Shown piece by piece: positions 33,760-42,280 of a DNA stretch of 64,000 nt. The notes beneath the pieces were generated by a model. The model did not search any database, had not been told where the DNA came from, and saw only the letters and a program-made list of their open reading frames with translations. This stretch comes from an uncultured Flavobacteriales bacterium (lineage in GTDB: Bacteria; Bacteroidota; Bacteroidia; Flavobacteriales_G; Salibacteraceae), in NCBI GenBank assembly GCA_905181855.1, contig CAJIZE010000003.1, forward strand, positions 1-64,000, given 5' to 3'. Within the stretch, counting starts at the first letter, position 1. Each line of letters begins with the position of its first letter. The position numbers and the translations under genes were made by a program.

Positions 33760-34737
33760 ATGAGAGTAATACAATATAGAGACGCTTTAAATGAAGCAAT
33801 GAGCGAAGAAATGAGAAGGGATAAAAGTGTTCTCATTATGGGTGAAGAAGTTGCCGAATACAATGGTGCTTATAAAGTTACTCAAGGTATGTTGGCTGAA
33901 TTTGGCGAAAAAAGAGTGATTGATACTCCTATTGCTGAATTGGGTTTTACTGGCATTGGTGTTGGAGCCGCAATGAATGGCTTACGACCTATTATAGAAT
34001 TCATGACTTGGAATTTTGCTATCCTAGCAGCAGATCAAATAATCAATTCTGCAGCTAAAATGTTGCAAATGAGCGGTGGTCAATATAATGTCCCGATTGT
34101 GTTTAGAGGAGGTAATGGACAAGCAGGACAATTAGCTGCTACACATTCACAAAGTTTTGAAGCTTTTTATGCACATGTTCCTGGATTAAAAGTAATAACT
34201 CCTGCAACTCCTTACGATGCCAAAGGGTTGCTTAAGGCTGCAATTCGCGACAACGATCCAGTTGTTTTTCTTGAGTCTGAAAAAATTTACGGCGATAAAG
34301 GCGAAGTTCCAGAAGGCGAGTATGTCTTACCGATTGGAAAAGCAGATATTAAAAGAGAAGGTAAGGATGTTACCTTAGTTACCTTCGGGAAAATATTAAA
34401 GATTGCTCTTGAGGCCGCTATCGAATTGGGAAAAGAAAATATTTCAGTAGAAGTTATTGACTTAAGAACAATCAGACCATGGGACGTTGATACTGTTATA
34501 AACTCAGTAAAGAAAACCAACCGATGTATGGTATTGGAAGAATCTTGGCCAGTAGCGTCTATCTCTAGTGAAATAGCGTATCAAATTCAAAGGGAAGCAT
34601 TTGACTATTTAGATGCACCGGTAATGAGGTTAACTCAAAGCGATACTCCTTTCGCGTTTTCACCTTCATTAATTGAAGCTGCCTTACCAAATGTTGGTGA
34701 TGTTATTAAGATGTGTAAAGGGTTAATGTATAAGTAA
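33760..34737 (+). CDS. pdhB: Pyruvate dehydrogenase E1 component, beta subunit
   Basis: With the alpha subunit, this protein decarboxylates pyruvate using thiamine diphosphate. The 325 residues match the alpha2beta2-type E1 beta. The N-terminal ALNEAMSEEMRRDKSVLIMGEEVAEYNGAY contains the ThDP-activating glutamate. RVIDTPIAELGFTGIGVGAA, MTWNFAILAADQIINSAAKM and the C-terminal VEVIDLRTIRPWDVDTV follow, then RCMVLEESWPVASI. The lysine of LESEKIYG supports pyruvate rather than branched-chain specificity only loosely. The alpha subunit and lipoylated E2 are not next to it, which is normal in Flavobacteriia. Confidence 0.93.
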   Translation: MRVIQYRDALNEAMSEEMRRDKSVLIMGEEVAEYNGAYKVTQGMLAEFGEKRVIDTPIAELGFTGIGVGAAMNGLRPIIEFMTWNFAILAADQIINSAAKMLQMSGGQYNVPIVFRGGNGQAGQLAATHSQSFEAFYAHVPGLKVITPATPYDAKGLLKAAIRDNDPVVFLESEKIYGDKGEVPEGEYVLPIGKADIKREGKDVTLVTFGKILKIALEAAIELGKENISVEVIDLRTIRPWDVDTVINSVKKTNRCMVLEESWPVASISSEIAYQIQREAFDYLDAPVMRLTQSDTPFAFSPSLIEAALPNVGDVIKMCKGLMYK

Positions 34738-34869
34738 ACGAAGTAGATAGTCACTTTATTTTCAGTCTTAATTTTCTGATATTCATTTTGTTAAGTGGTG
34801 ATGTTTGCGTATTTGATTTGATGCGTCTATCTTTAAAGTGAAATGATTTTTATCTTATCCTTTAAAATA

Positions 34870-34877
34870 TATCTTTG
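34870..34877 (+). promoter_or_regulatory. Candidate -7 element for hppA
   Basis: TATCTTTG matches TAnnTTTG exactly and lies 26 bases before the hppA ATG. A clear TTG at -33 is missing. Confidence 0.45.
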
Positions 34878-34902
34878 CCGCCCTATTTTTTAAATTATAA
34901 TT

Positions 34903-37629
34903 ATGGAATTAATCGTAAAATTTTTGCCTCTTTTCGGGGTAGTAGCCCTTCTTTTTGTGGCTTGGAAGAATGCATGGGTAACCAAACAAGAGGTCGGTAG
35001 CGACAAAATGGCTCGGATTGCCAAAAGTATTGCAGATGGTGCTATGTCCTTTCTAAAAGCAGAGTATAAAATTCTTGCAATTTTTGTTGTAGCCGTAGCC
35101 ATTCTTTTGTTTTTCAAAGGAAGTAATGAACAAGGCTCGCACGGCATGGTTGCTCTTTCCTTTGTGGTTGGTGCAATTTGTTCAGCCTTAGCTGGATTCA
35201 TAGGAATGAAGGTTGCTACAAAAGCAAATGTTAGAACAACTCAAGCTGCAAAAACTTCTTTGGGAAAAGCTTTGGAAGTTGCTTTTGCAGGTGGAGCTGT
35301 AATGGGATTAGGTGTTGTTGGTTTGGGTGTTATAGGTCTTAGTGTTTTATTCATGCTTTACCAATCAATGTGGCCTGGTGCTGAAAATTTAAGCTTAGTA
35401 TTGAATGTATTGTCTGGTTTTTCATTAGGAGCATCTTCTATTGCCCTTTTTGCTAGAGTTGGTGGTGGTATTTATACAAAAGCTGCCGATGTTGGTGCTG
35501 ATTTAGTTGGAAAAGTTGAAGCAGGGATTCCTGAAGATCATCCATTAAACCCTGCAACTATTGCAGATAACGTTGGTGACAATGTTGGTGATGTTGCCGG
35601 TATGGGTGCTGATCTATTTGAATCTTATGTAGGGTCTATTATTGGTACTATGGTTTTAGGAGCATTTATCATCACTCCTGATTTTGACGGTTTAGGTGCT
35701 GTGTACCTTCCTTTAGTTTTAGCGGCTGTAGGTATTTTGATGTCGATCATCGGTACTTTCTTTGTTAAAGTTAAGGATGGAGGAAACCCACAAACGGCTT
35801 TAAATGTTGGTGAATTTGGTTCTGCAGGTTTAATGGTTCTAGCTTCTTACTTTATTATTCACGCTCTTATTCCTGGTGAAGTTGTTGGTCTTCCAAGTGG
35901 AGCAAACGGTATTTTCTTTGCAACCTTAGCAGGTCTTGTTGCTGGTTTGGGTGTTGGAAAGATTACAGAATACTACACAGGTACAGGTTCAAAACCTGTA
36001 AACGATATCGTTAAGCAGTCAGAAACAGGCGCTGCTACAAATATAATAGCTGGTTTGGGTGTTGGAATGATGTCTACCATGATTCCTATTCTATTAATTG
36101 CTGCGGCGATTATGATATCGCATCATTTTGCAGGTCTTTACGGAATAGCAATTGCTGCGGTAGGGATGTTAGCAAATACAGGTATTCAACTTGCGGTTGA
36201 TGCATACGGGCCAATTTCTGATAATGCCGGTGGTATCGCTGAAATGGCTGAGTTAGATCCTGAAGTACGTGAACGCACTGATAAATTAGATGCTGTTGGT
36301 AATACAACTGCAGCTATTGGTAAAGGCTTTGCAATTGCTTCAGCCGCTTTAACAGCTTTAGCTTTGTTTGCTGCTTTTATGAAGGTTGCTAATGTAACTT
36401 CTATTGATGTTTCTAAACCAAGTATTATGGCGGGGCTCCTAGTAGGAGGTATGCTTCCTTTTGTTTTCTCTGCATTATCTATGAATGCTGTAGGTCGTGC
36501 TGCAATGGCGATGATTGAAGAGGTTCGCCGTCAGTTTAAAGATATTCCACAGTTAAAAGCTGCACTTGTAGTTATGAGAGCTGTTGATTCAGATATGTCT
36601 AAAGCGACTCCAGAACAACGTGCTATTTTTGATGCAGCTGACGGATATGCTGAATACGATAAATGTGTAGATATTTCAACAAAAGCCTCTATTAAAGAAA
36701 TGGTATTACCAGGTTTATTGGCTATTGTTGTTCCTGTTGCAGTCGGTTTTATTGGCGGTGCAGAGATGTTAGGCGGTCTTTTGGCAGGTGTAACTACATG
36801 TGGTGTTTTGATGGCAATTTTTCAATCAAACGCTGGTGGTGCTTGGGATAATGCAAAAAAGATGATTGAATCTGATGGACGTAAAGGTTCTGATGCTCAC
36901 AAAGCAGCTGTTGTTGGTGATACCGTGGGTGATCCATTTAAAGATACTTCAGGGCCTTCACTTAATATTTTATTAAAGTTAATGAGTGTTGTTGCCTTGG
37001 TAATTGCTCCATCAATCGCTTTAGATGTTGATAAAGCTTTAATGGAACAAGCTGAAGTGAAAACTGAAGTTGTTGCTGAAGCTAGCTCAACTTCTATACT
37101 TACTGGGAATATTGCTGTATCTCAAGAAAGCGCAAAAGTTATTTGGGAAGGTAAGAAGTTTCCTTCAGGTGGTCACAATGGTTTTGTAACGCTTAAAAAT
37201 GGTGAATTATTTTTAGAAAACGGTAAATTGGCCGGTGGTTCATTTGTTGTTGATATGAGTTCAATAACTGTTGAAGACATAAAAGATGCAGACGATAATA
37301 AAGATTTAACAGACCACTTAAAAGACGACGATTTTTTTGGTGTTGAGGCTTTTTCTGAAGCTCAACTTGAAATAGTAACAGTTGATTTAGTTGAAGGACA
37401 AAACTACCAAGTAACGGCTGATTTAACCATCAAAGGAACAACTAAAAAAGTTTCTTTTACAACTCTTTTTACTATCATTGATGGTATGTTAATCGCTGAT
37501 GCTAAAGTTACTTTCGACAGAACAAAATTTGGAATCTCTTACAAATCAAAATCATTGATGGGTGATTTAGCTGATAAATTTATTGAAGACGAAGTTACTT
37601 TGAATATTAAAATTAAAATGGAGGCTTAA
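34903..37629 (+). CDS. hppA: Membrane pyrophosphatase fused to a YceI-like domain
   Basis: Residues 1 to about 705 form an ion-pumping inorganic pyrophosphatase with many membrane helices. The PPi/Mg site motifs are present: [56 protein letters not shown] and [20 protein letters not shown]. Alanine in [10 protein letters not shown], where potassium-independent enzymes have lysine, points to the K-dependent class, which pumps sodium, protons or both. After an acidic linker (about 707-730), residues 734-908 form a YceI domain: [73 protein letters not shown]. YceI proteins are usually secreted lipocalin-like lipid binders. No stop or frameshift separates the two, so this is a true fusion in the frame. 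Confidence 0.93.
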   Translation: MELIVKFLPLFGVVALLFVAWKNAWVTKQEVGSDKMARIAKSIADGAMSFLKAEYKILAIFVVAVAILLFFKGSNEQGSHGMVALSFVVGAICSALAGFIGMKVATKANVRTTQAAKTSLGKALEVAFAGGAVMGLGVVGLGVIGLSVLFMLYQSMWPGAENLSLVLNVLSGFSLGASSIALFARVGGGIYTKAADVGADLVGKVEAGIPEDHPLNPATIADNVGDNVGDVAGMGADLFESYVGSIIGTMVLGAFIITPDFDGLGAVYLPLVLAAVGILMSIIGTFFVKVKDGGNPQTALNVGEFGSAGLMVLASYFIIHALIPGEVVGLPSGANGIFFATLAGLVAGLGVGKITEYYTGTGSKPVNDIVKQSETGAATNIIAGLGVGMMSTMIPILLIAAAIMISHHFAGLYGIAIAAVGMLANTGIQLAVDAYGPISDNAGGIAEMAELDPEVRERTDKLDAVGNTTAAIGKGFAIASAALTALALFAAFMKVANVTSIDVSKPSIMAGLLVGGMLPFVFSALSMNAVGRAAMAMIEEVRRQFKDIPQLKAALVVMRAVDSDMSKATPEQRAIFDAADGYAEYDKCVDISTKASIKEMVLPGLLAIVVPVAVGFIGGAEMLGGLLAGVTTCGVLMAIFQSNAGGAWDNAKKMIESDGRKGSDAHKAAVVGDTVGDPFKDTSGPSLNILLKLMSVVALVIAPSIALDVDKALMEQAEVKTEVVAEASSTSILTGNIAVSQESAKVIWEGKKFPSGGHNGFVTLKNGELFLENGKLAGGSFVVDMSSITVEDIKDADDNKDLTDHLKDDDFFGVEAFSEAQLEIVTVDLVEGQNYQVTADLTIKGTTKKVSFTTLFTIIDGMLIADAKVTFDRTKFGISYKSKSLMGDLADKFIEDEVTLNIKIKMEA

Positions 37630-37647
37630 CAATGCTCTAAATTTTTC

Positions 37648-37678
37648 AAAAGCGACTCAATTGAGTCGCTTTTTTTTT
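37648..37678 (+). terminator. Terminator of hppA
   Basis: A perfect palindrome at 37650-37671 (core GCGACTCAATTGAGTCGC) is followed by a run of T, 20 bases after the hppA stop. Confidence 0.92.
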
Positions 37679-37771
37679 GCCCTAAACTTTAAAAGGAATT
37701 TAACTTTTACTTAAACTAAAAAATAATACTACTCAATGCAAATTGAAACATTAGTATAGTTTAAGCAATAG

Positions 37772-38545
37772 TTATGCGAATTTCAAATGCTTAACTGTTG
37801 TTTTGTTCTCAATGAGTTGATGTAAAGCTGCTATGCCAATTTCAATGTGTTTAGATGAAAAATTCTTACTTATTTTTTGATCAGATTCTTCGGTTTTAAC
37901 TCCTTCAGGAATCATTGGTTGATCTGACACCAGTAATATGGCTCCGCTGGGAATTTCATTTATGAATCCCACAGTAAATACGGTTGCTGTTTCCATATCG
38001 ATAGCCATACTTCTAGTTTTGCGTAAGTATTTTTTGAATTTCTCATCATATTCCCAAACACGTCGGTTGGTAGTAAAAACAGTACCAGTGTAGTAGTCAA
38101 GTTCCATTTCCCTTATTGCTGTTGATACTGCTTTTTGTAAACTAAACGCCGGTAAAGCAGGTACTTTTGGAGGTAAATAATCATCAGATGTCCCTTCACC
38201 TCTAATTGCGGCAATTGGCAGAATAAAATCACCTAAATTGTTCTTCTTCTTTAAACCTCCACACTTTCCTAAAAAGAGCACAGCTTTTGGGGAAATACTG
38301 CTTAATAAATCCATTATTGTAGCAGCATTTGCACTGCCCATTCCAAAATTAATCATGGTAATTTTGCCACTTGTTGCCATTGGCATCGCAGCTTCTTTAT
38401 CGATAACTTCAGCATTGTTTAATTCACAAAACAGCTCTAGATACTTTTTAAAGTTGGTTAACAAAATGTAGTCACCAAAATCTTCTCGTTTGGCACCGGT
38501 ATATCTTGGTAGCCAATTCTTTGTTATCTCTTCTTTCGTTTTCAT
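37772..38545 (-). CDS. amn: AMP nucleosidase
   Basis: The 257-residue enzyme belongs to the purine phosphorylase/nucleosidase fold, in the short AMP nucleosidase form found in Bacteroidota, which splits AMP into adenine and ribose 5-phosphate. Visible features are ITMINFGMGSANAATIMDLL, a glycine-rich FLGKCGGLKKKNNLGDFILP, and the acid pair region SMAIDMETATVFTVGF, with the conserved Met-Glu of ribose binding. LLVSDQPMIPEGVKTEES follows. It lacks the extra N-terminal domain of E. coli Amn. It is the downstream partner of the E2-like gene by 12 bases. Confidence 0.85.
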   Translation of the reverse strand: MKTKEEITKNWLPRYTGAKREDFGDYILLTNFKKYLELFCELNNAEVIDKEAAMPMATSGKITMINFGMGSANAATIMDLLSSISPKAVLFLGKCGGLKKKNNLGDFILPIAAIRGEGTSDDYLPPKVPALPAFSLQKAVSTAIREMELDYYTGTVFTTNRRVWEYDEKFKKYLRKTRSMAIDMETATVFTVGFINEIPSGAILLVSDQPMIPEGVKTEESDQKISKNFSSKHIEIGIAALHQLIENKTTVKHLKFA

Positions 38546-38557
38546 GTATTTTTTTAT

Positions 38558-39343
38558 TTAAAGCTCTGCTAAGCTGTTCAATCTTCGGTTTAAGCCTCTG
38601 AATAACATTCCTCCATGCTTTCCATCAACTATTCTATGATCAAGAGTAACCGACACGGTAAGCATTTTTCTAATGACCACCTCATCTTTAATTACAACTG
38701 GTTTTTTTTTTGCTGAGCCTATAAACATCGCCATGGCAACAGAAGAGCCTGGCATCAAAGCTCCAAAACCTAAATCAAGGCCTAAAGTACCAATATTTGA
38801 TAATATAAAAGACCCAAATCCACTAGGTGACAGTCCTAAACCTTTAATCGATATAGCTTGATCTACAGCAATAAATTTTAGCAATGTAAATACCCATCGT
38901 CTGAACGGCCAAGGAATTTTAGCTAATAAGTGTTTGTTCGACGTGGCTTTGGTTTCTTCACCTTGCTTAACATCTGCCACTTTTTGGTTAATGTAGTTGC
39001 TTACTTCTTGGAGACTCATTTTATCGACCCCCTTTACTATCACTGAACCCATTTCACCGCTTTTCATTAGTACTGAAATAGACGCATCCACCGAATTGCG
39101 TTGGACTATTTTTCCGCGTTTTACATAGCAATTAAGCTCAGGTATATCCTTACCAATAATCTTACCTACCGCAGAAGCCAAAACATGGGTTAGCGTAATT
39201 TTTAACCCTTTTTTTCTTTTTTGTGCAATAAATAGTTCAACATCTGTAATGTCAATTTCTACCGAGCCATAAAGTTTTGAGTCTTTAGGAGCGCCATATA
39301 TAGCTGCCGCGGTTTTCCGCCAAGGAGAATTTAAGGTTTTCAT
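38558..39343 (-). CDS. Lipoyl-less 2-oxoacid dehydrogenase acyltransferase (E2 catalytic domain)
   Basis: The 261 residues consist only of the chloramphenicol-acetyltransferase-like catalytic domain of E2 enzymes (PF00198). KKGLKITLTHVLASAVGKII and the terminal active-site motif VTLDHRIVDGKHGG, with the catalytic histidine and aspartate, are present. There is no lipoyl domain, no linker and no E1/E3-binding domain. Thus it cannot swing acyl groups as a normal E2 does, and probably acylates another molecule or is structural. A basic/aromatic stretch (IPWPFRRWVFTLLKFI) in the middle could touch membranes. It precedes the AMP nucleosidase gene, likely as one transcript. Confidence 0.85.
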   Translation of the reverse strand: MKTLNSPWRKTAAAIYGAPKDSKLYGSVEIDITDVELFIAQKRKKGLKITLTHVLASAVGKIIGKDIPELNCYVKRGKIVQRNSVDASISVLMKSGEMGSVIVKGVDKMSLQEVSNYINQKVADVKQGEETKATSNKHLLAKIPWPFRRWVFTLLKFIAVDQAISIKGLGLSPSGFGSFILSNIGTLGLDLGFGALMPGSSVAMAMFIGSAKKKPVVIKDEVVIRKMLTVSVTLDHRIVDGKHGGMLFRGLNRRLNSLAEL

Positions 39344-39436
39344 GAATTTATCAAGTAGTTCAAATGGTAATTAAGTTTCTGATATTCATCATTGTATATT
39401 GGTTGAGAATAGCCGATTTTATAAAAAATTAAAACT

Positions 39437-39916
39437 ATGAAAAAAATCATAGCACTTCTAGCATTAATCTTAACATCAACCATCAATAACTGCCAAACAT
39501 ACAAACCATATGTGTTGGGAGCAACATCAACAAAAAGTTTTGTTGAACTTAAAAACGACTTCCAATTAAGTTTGAACCTTGTAAATGGAAAGTCAAAACC
39601 TTTATCATTTGGAAGTTATAAGTTAGCCTACATGGAGTCAGGAAAAGTATTATCCCAGGACAGCTTCATTTTGGTGAAAGTGCCGAGTTTATACGATTCA
39701 ATATCTAAAATAGCTGTTGGTTCAACAATGAACCAACATAAGGCGGCACCTGTTCTTGAATCATTAATTGATGTATGTCATGTCGATTTGGTGCTTTACA
39801 ACGGCAATAACGTAGACGTAGATTCATATGAGAAAACTGATATTCGTAAAGCATACAATGAGCTAAAGGAGCAGCGGCCAGAGTTTCAAAAACAAGAACC
39901 GAAATTCCAATTATAG
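39437..39916 (+). CDS. Secreted protein of unknown function
   Basis: The 159-residue protein has a signal peptide (MKKIIALLALILTSTINNC), whose INNC could also be a weak lipobox. The mature part shows a mixed beta pattern (FQLSLNLVNGKSKPLSFGSY, HVDLVLYNGNNVDVDSY) and ends in a Gln/Glu/Lys-rich tail. I recognise no family. It stands alone between the divergent E2-like gene and the convergent psd gene. The start and export signal are convincing. Confidence 0.68.
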   Translation: MKKIIALLALILTSTINNCQTYKPYVLGATSTKSFVELKNDFQLSLNLVNGKSKPLSFGSYKLAYMESGKVLSQDSFILVKVPSLYDSISKIAVGSTMNQHKAAPVLESLIDVCHVDLVLYNGNNVDVDSYEKTDIRKAYNELKEQRPEFQKQEPKFQL

Positions 39917-39962
39917 CAACTTGGAACGACCATGACTTCAGAGAAAATGTAGGCTTTTAATG

Positions 39963-40619
39963 CTAAGCTAATTTTGCTAAAACCGTTTTTCGGCCAGTTA
40001 CTTTTTGATCAAGAGCAACATTTATTTTAGTCCCTAAAGGCAAGAAAATGTCTACTCTAGAGCCAAACTTAATGAACCCCACTTCATCACCTTGCTTTAC
40101 TGATTGACCCTCTTGAGGGTAATAAACAATTCTACGAGCAACGGCTCCAGCAATTTGCCTGATTAAAACTTCATGGTTGTCATTAGCAAAAACCATTGTT
40201 GTGCGTTCGTTTTCAGTGGATGACTTTGGATGCCATGCAACCAAATATTTACCAGCATGGTACTTTATAAATTTGGCTATACCTGCAATAGGAGACCATT
40301 GTGCATGGACATTTAGAGGAGACATAAATACAGAAATTTGAATTCTTTTGTCTTTAAAATATTCGGTTTCTTCAACCTCTTCAATAACTACTACTTTGCC
40401 ATCTGCAGGGCACAACACTTCATTTGGTTTACCGATAACTTCTCTTTCAGGCACTCTAAAAAATTGTATAACCAAGCCCAGCAAAACCAATGAAGCTATA
40501 CCAAAGCAAAGTTGAATCATTCCATAATTAGCCAAAAATGGTTTAATTGCTAAATTAAATACCAACAGACCAACAAACGTTGAAATCATAATGGTGTTGC
40601 CTTCTCTGTGTAGTGTCAT
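39963..40619 (-). CDS. psd: Phosphatidylserine decarboxylase
   Basis: Psd converts phosphatidylserine to phosphatidylethanolamine in the inner membrane. The 218 residues fit the short, archaeal-type proenzyme: two N-terminal hydrophobic segments, VLCPADGKVVVIEEVEETEY, RIQISVFMSPLNVHAQWSPI, and the processing site FIKFGSRVDIFLPLG. There cleavage before the serine of GSR makes the pyruvoyl cofactor. In related genomes psd commonly follows cdsA; here the two are separated by a TonB receptor and an esterase on the opposite strand. Confidence 0.94.
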   Translation of the reverse strand: MTLHREGNTIMISTFVGLLVFNLAIKPFLANYGMIQLCFGIASLVLLGLVIQFFRVPEREVIGKPNEVLCPADGKVVVIEEVEETEYFKDKRIQISVFMSPLNVHAQWSPIAGIAKFIKYHAGKYLVAWHPKSSTENERTTMVFANDNHEVLIRQIAGAVARRIVYYPQEGQSVKQGDEVGFIKFGSRVDIFLPLGTKINVALDQKVTGRKTVLAKLA

Positions 40620-40623
40620 GCCG

Positions 40624-40631
40624 CAAATGTA
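40624..40631 (-). promoter_or_regulatory. Candidate -7 element for psd
   Basis: The minus strand reads TACATTTG, an exact TAnnTTTG match, only five bases before the psd ATG. If used, the mRNA would be almost leaderless. Confidence 0.35.
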
Positions 40632-40783
40632 TAGTTATGTTTTTATCTGAAATCAAATCAATTAGTTAAGTTTTAACAGCGTCATTTTAAATTAAGCAAA
40701 AGGTGTTGATGAAATAATTTAAATCAAGTTCTGCTCTGTAACTTAAAATTAATTACATTCGAGTCAACTTAAAATCAAAAAAT

Positions 40784-42223
40784 ATGAAAAAAACATTACT
40801 ATTTATGCTTTGTTTAGGAATGCTAAATTCTTACGCGCAAGAACGATACTATGACAAAGTATTTACGGATTTAACCATTACACAGGATGTTAAATATGCT
40901 GAAAACTACACAGTTATAACAGGAGCTCCTGTTCTTGAAGATCTTTTGATGGACGTTTACGAACCGGCGAATGATACGGCTTCACAACGACCATTAATTA
41001 TCTTAATGCATGCAGGTAGTTTTTTACCTAAAGGCTTAAATACTCTTCCTTTTGGGAACAAGCACGATTCTAGTTTGGTTGAAATGTGCAAGCAATTTGC
41101 TCAACGAGGGTATGTTGCTGCTGCAGTAAATTATCGTTTGGGGTGGAATCCACTTGGAACACAAGAAGAAAAAGCAAATACAATTATCAATGCTGTTTAC
41201 AAATCTATGCAAGATGGGAAATCAGCGATTCGCTTTTTCAGAAAGGATGCTGCAACTACCGATACCTATAAAATTGACCCAAATATGGTTGTTTTAGGCG
41301 GTTCAAATTCTGGTGGGTATGCTGCACTAGCGTCAGGAGCTCTGGATAAAGCCTCTGAATTGAATCTATTTAAATTTTTAGGAACCAATGGTCAACCTTA
41401 TGTTAATATCGGCATATGGGGAGATTTTGAAGGTGACAACGGTACAGCTGGTTTTTCAAATTTCAATCATCCTGGTTATGATTCTGATCCACAAATGGTA
41501 TTGAACATGGGTGGTGCAATGGGCGATAGTTCTTGGATTGAAGCAGGTGAAGTACCAATGGTTTCTTTTCATGGTGTTGCTGATCCTTTAACTCCATATG
41601 CTACTGCAATTGTAATTGTTGCATCAACCGGAGATCCAATTGTTGAAGTTAGTGGTAGCTTGGATTTATCTCTAAGAGCAACAAGATTAGGTAATCAAAA
41701 TTGGAATGAAACAGCAATGACGGATGCTATTTCAGTTAAAGCACGTTCTCGTTCGGCAGCAATCGGTTTGTATCCTTTTCCTGGCCCTGCAAATGGTTTT
41801 GAGCCATGGGGATGGTACGATGCTAATGATCCAAACATTGCAACTGGAATGGCTATTAATCCTTATGCTTCTAAGCCAAGAGCTTTAATGTATATTGATA
41901 CTATAATGGGTTATTTTTGTCCAAGAGCAGCAGATGTTCTTGGTTTATCAGTTACAACACCTGTAAGCGTAGATGCTCCTTTGGCTATAGACAACAACAT
42001 TAATCTGGCTCCAAACCCGGCTAATGAATTTGTTAAAGTTAGTTCCAACTTTGAAATTAAAGAAGTTGTGTTGTTTAACATCACTGGAAAAAAAGTGTTA
42101 TCTGTTAGCGGAAACGGTAATAAAACTATGGTTATCAACAGAGATGAATTACCAGGAGGTTTTTACCTAATGAATGTGAGCGTTGGTGAAGCCATCGTTA
42201 CAAAAAAATTAGTTTTAAAATAG
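40784..42223 (+). CDS. Secreted alpha/beta-hydrolase (esterase-like) with T9SS sorting domain
   Basis: The 479-residue protein has a signal peptide (MKKTLLFMLCLGMLNSYA) and an alpha/beta-hydrolase body: LIILMHAGSFLPKG as oxyanion-hole strand, RGYVAAAVNYRLGW, the nucleophile-elbow region VVLGGSNSGGYAAL near residue 173, and VSFHGVADPLTPY with the likely acid. The elbow is unusual (GGSNSGG rather than GxSAGG), so the exact nucleophile is uncertain. Residues about 405-479 are a T9SS type A sorting domain (NLAPNPANEFVKVSSNFEIK to ATVTKKLVLK-like ending). It lies just upstream of a TonB receptor gene, so the pair may degrade and import one substrate. Confidence 0.87.
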   Translation: MKKTLLFMLCLGMLNSYAQERYYDKVFTDLTITQDVKYAENYTVITGAPVLEDLLMDVYEPANDTASQRPLIILMHAGSFLPKGLNTLPFGNKHDSSLVEMCKQFAQRGYVAAAVNYRLGWNPLGTQEEKANTIINAVYKSMQDGKSAIRFFRKDAATTDTYKIDPNMVVLGGSNSGGYAALASGALDKASELNLFKFLGTNGQPYVNIGIWGDFEGDNGTAGFSNFNHPGYDSDPQMVLNMGGAMGDSSWIEAGEVPMVSFHGVADPLTPYATAIVIVASTGDPIVEVSGSLDLSLRATRLGNQNWNETAMTDAISVKARSRSAAIGLYPFPGPANGFEPWGWYDANDPNIATGMAINPYASKPRALMYIDTIMGYFCPRAADVLGLSVTTPVSVDAPLAIDNNINLAPNPANEFVKVSSNFEIKEVVLFNITGKKVLSVSGNGNKTMVINRDELPGGFYLMNVSVGEAIVTKKLVLK

Positions 42224-42242
42224 ACCTTTAATATTTCATTTG

Positions 42243-42273
42243 CGGCGAACCAATTGGTTCGCCGTTTTTTTTT
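42243..42273 (+). terminator. Terminator between the esterase and TonB-receptor genes
   Basis: A perfect inverted repeat at 42243-42264 (core GCGAACCAATTGGTTCGC) is followed by nine T, 20 bases after the esterase stop and eight before the receptor ATG. The receptor must use read-through or a promoter inside the esterase gene. Confidence 0.9.
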
Positions 42274-42280
42274 GCTCTGT

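Noticed and set aside
34740-34902. Riboswitch upstream of hppA
   Set aside because: No conserved riboswitch elements or strong paired structure could be recognised in these 160 bases; only a promoter-like box was supported.
42254-42280. Upstream TTG start adding MVRRFFLLC to the TonB receptor
   Set aside because: It lies inside the terminator palindrome, and the ATG at 42281 gives a normal signal peptide on its own.
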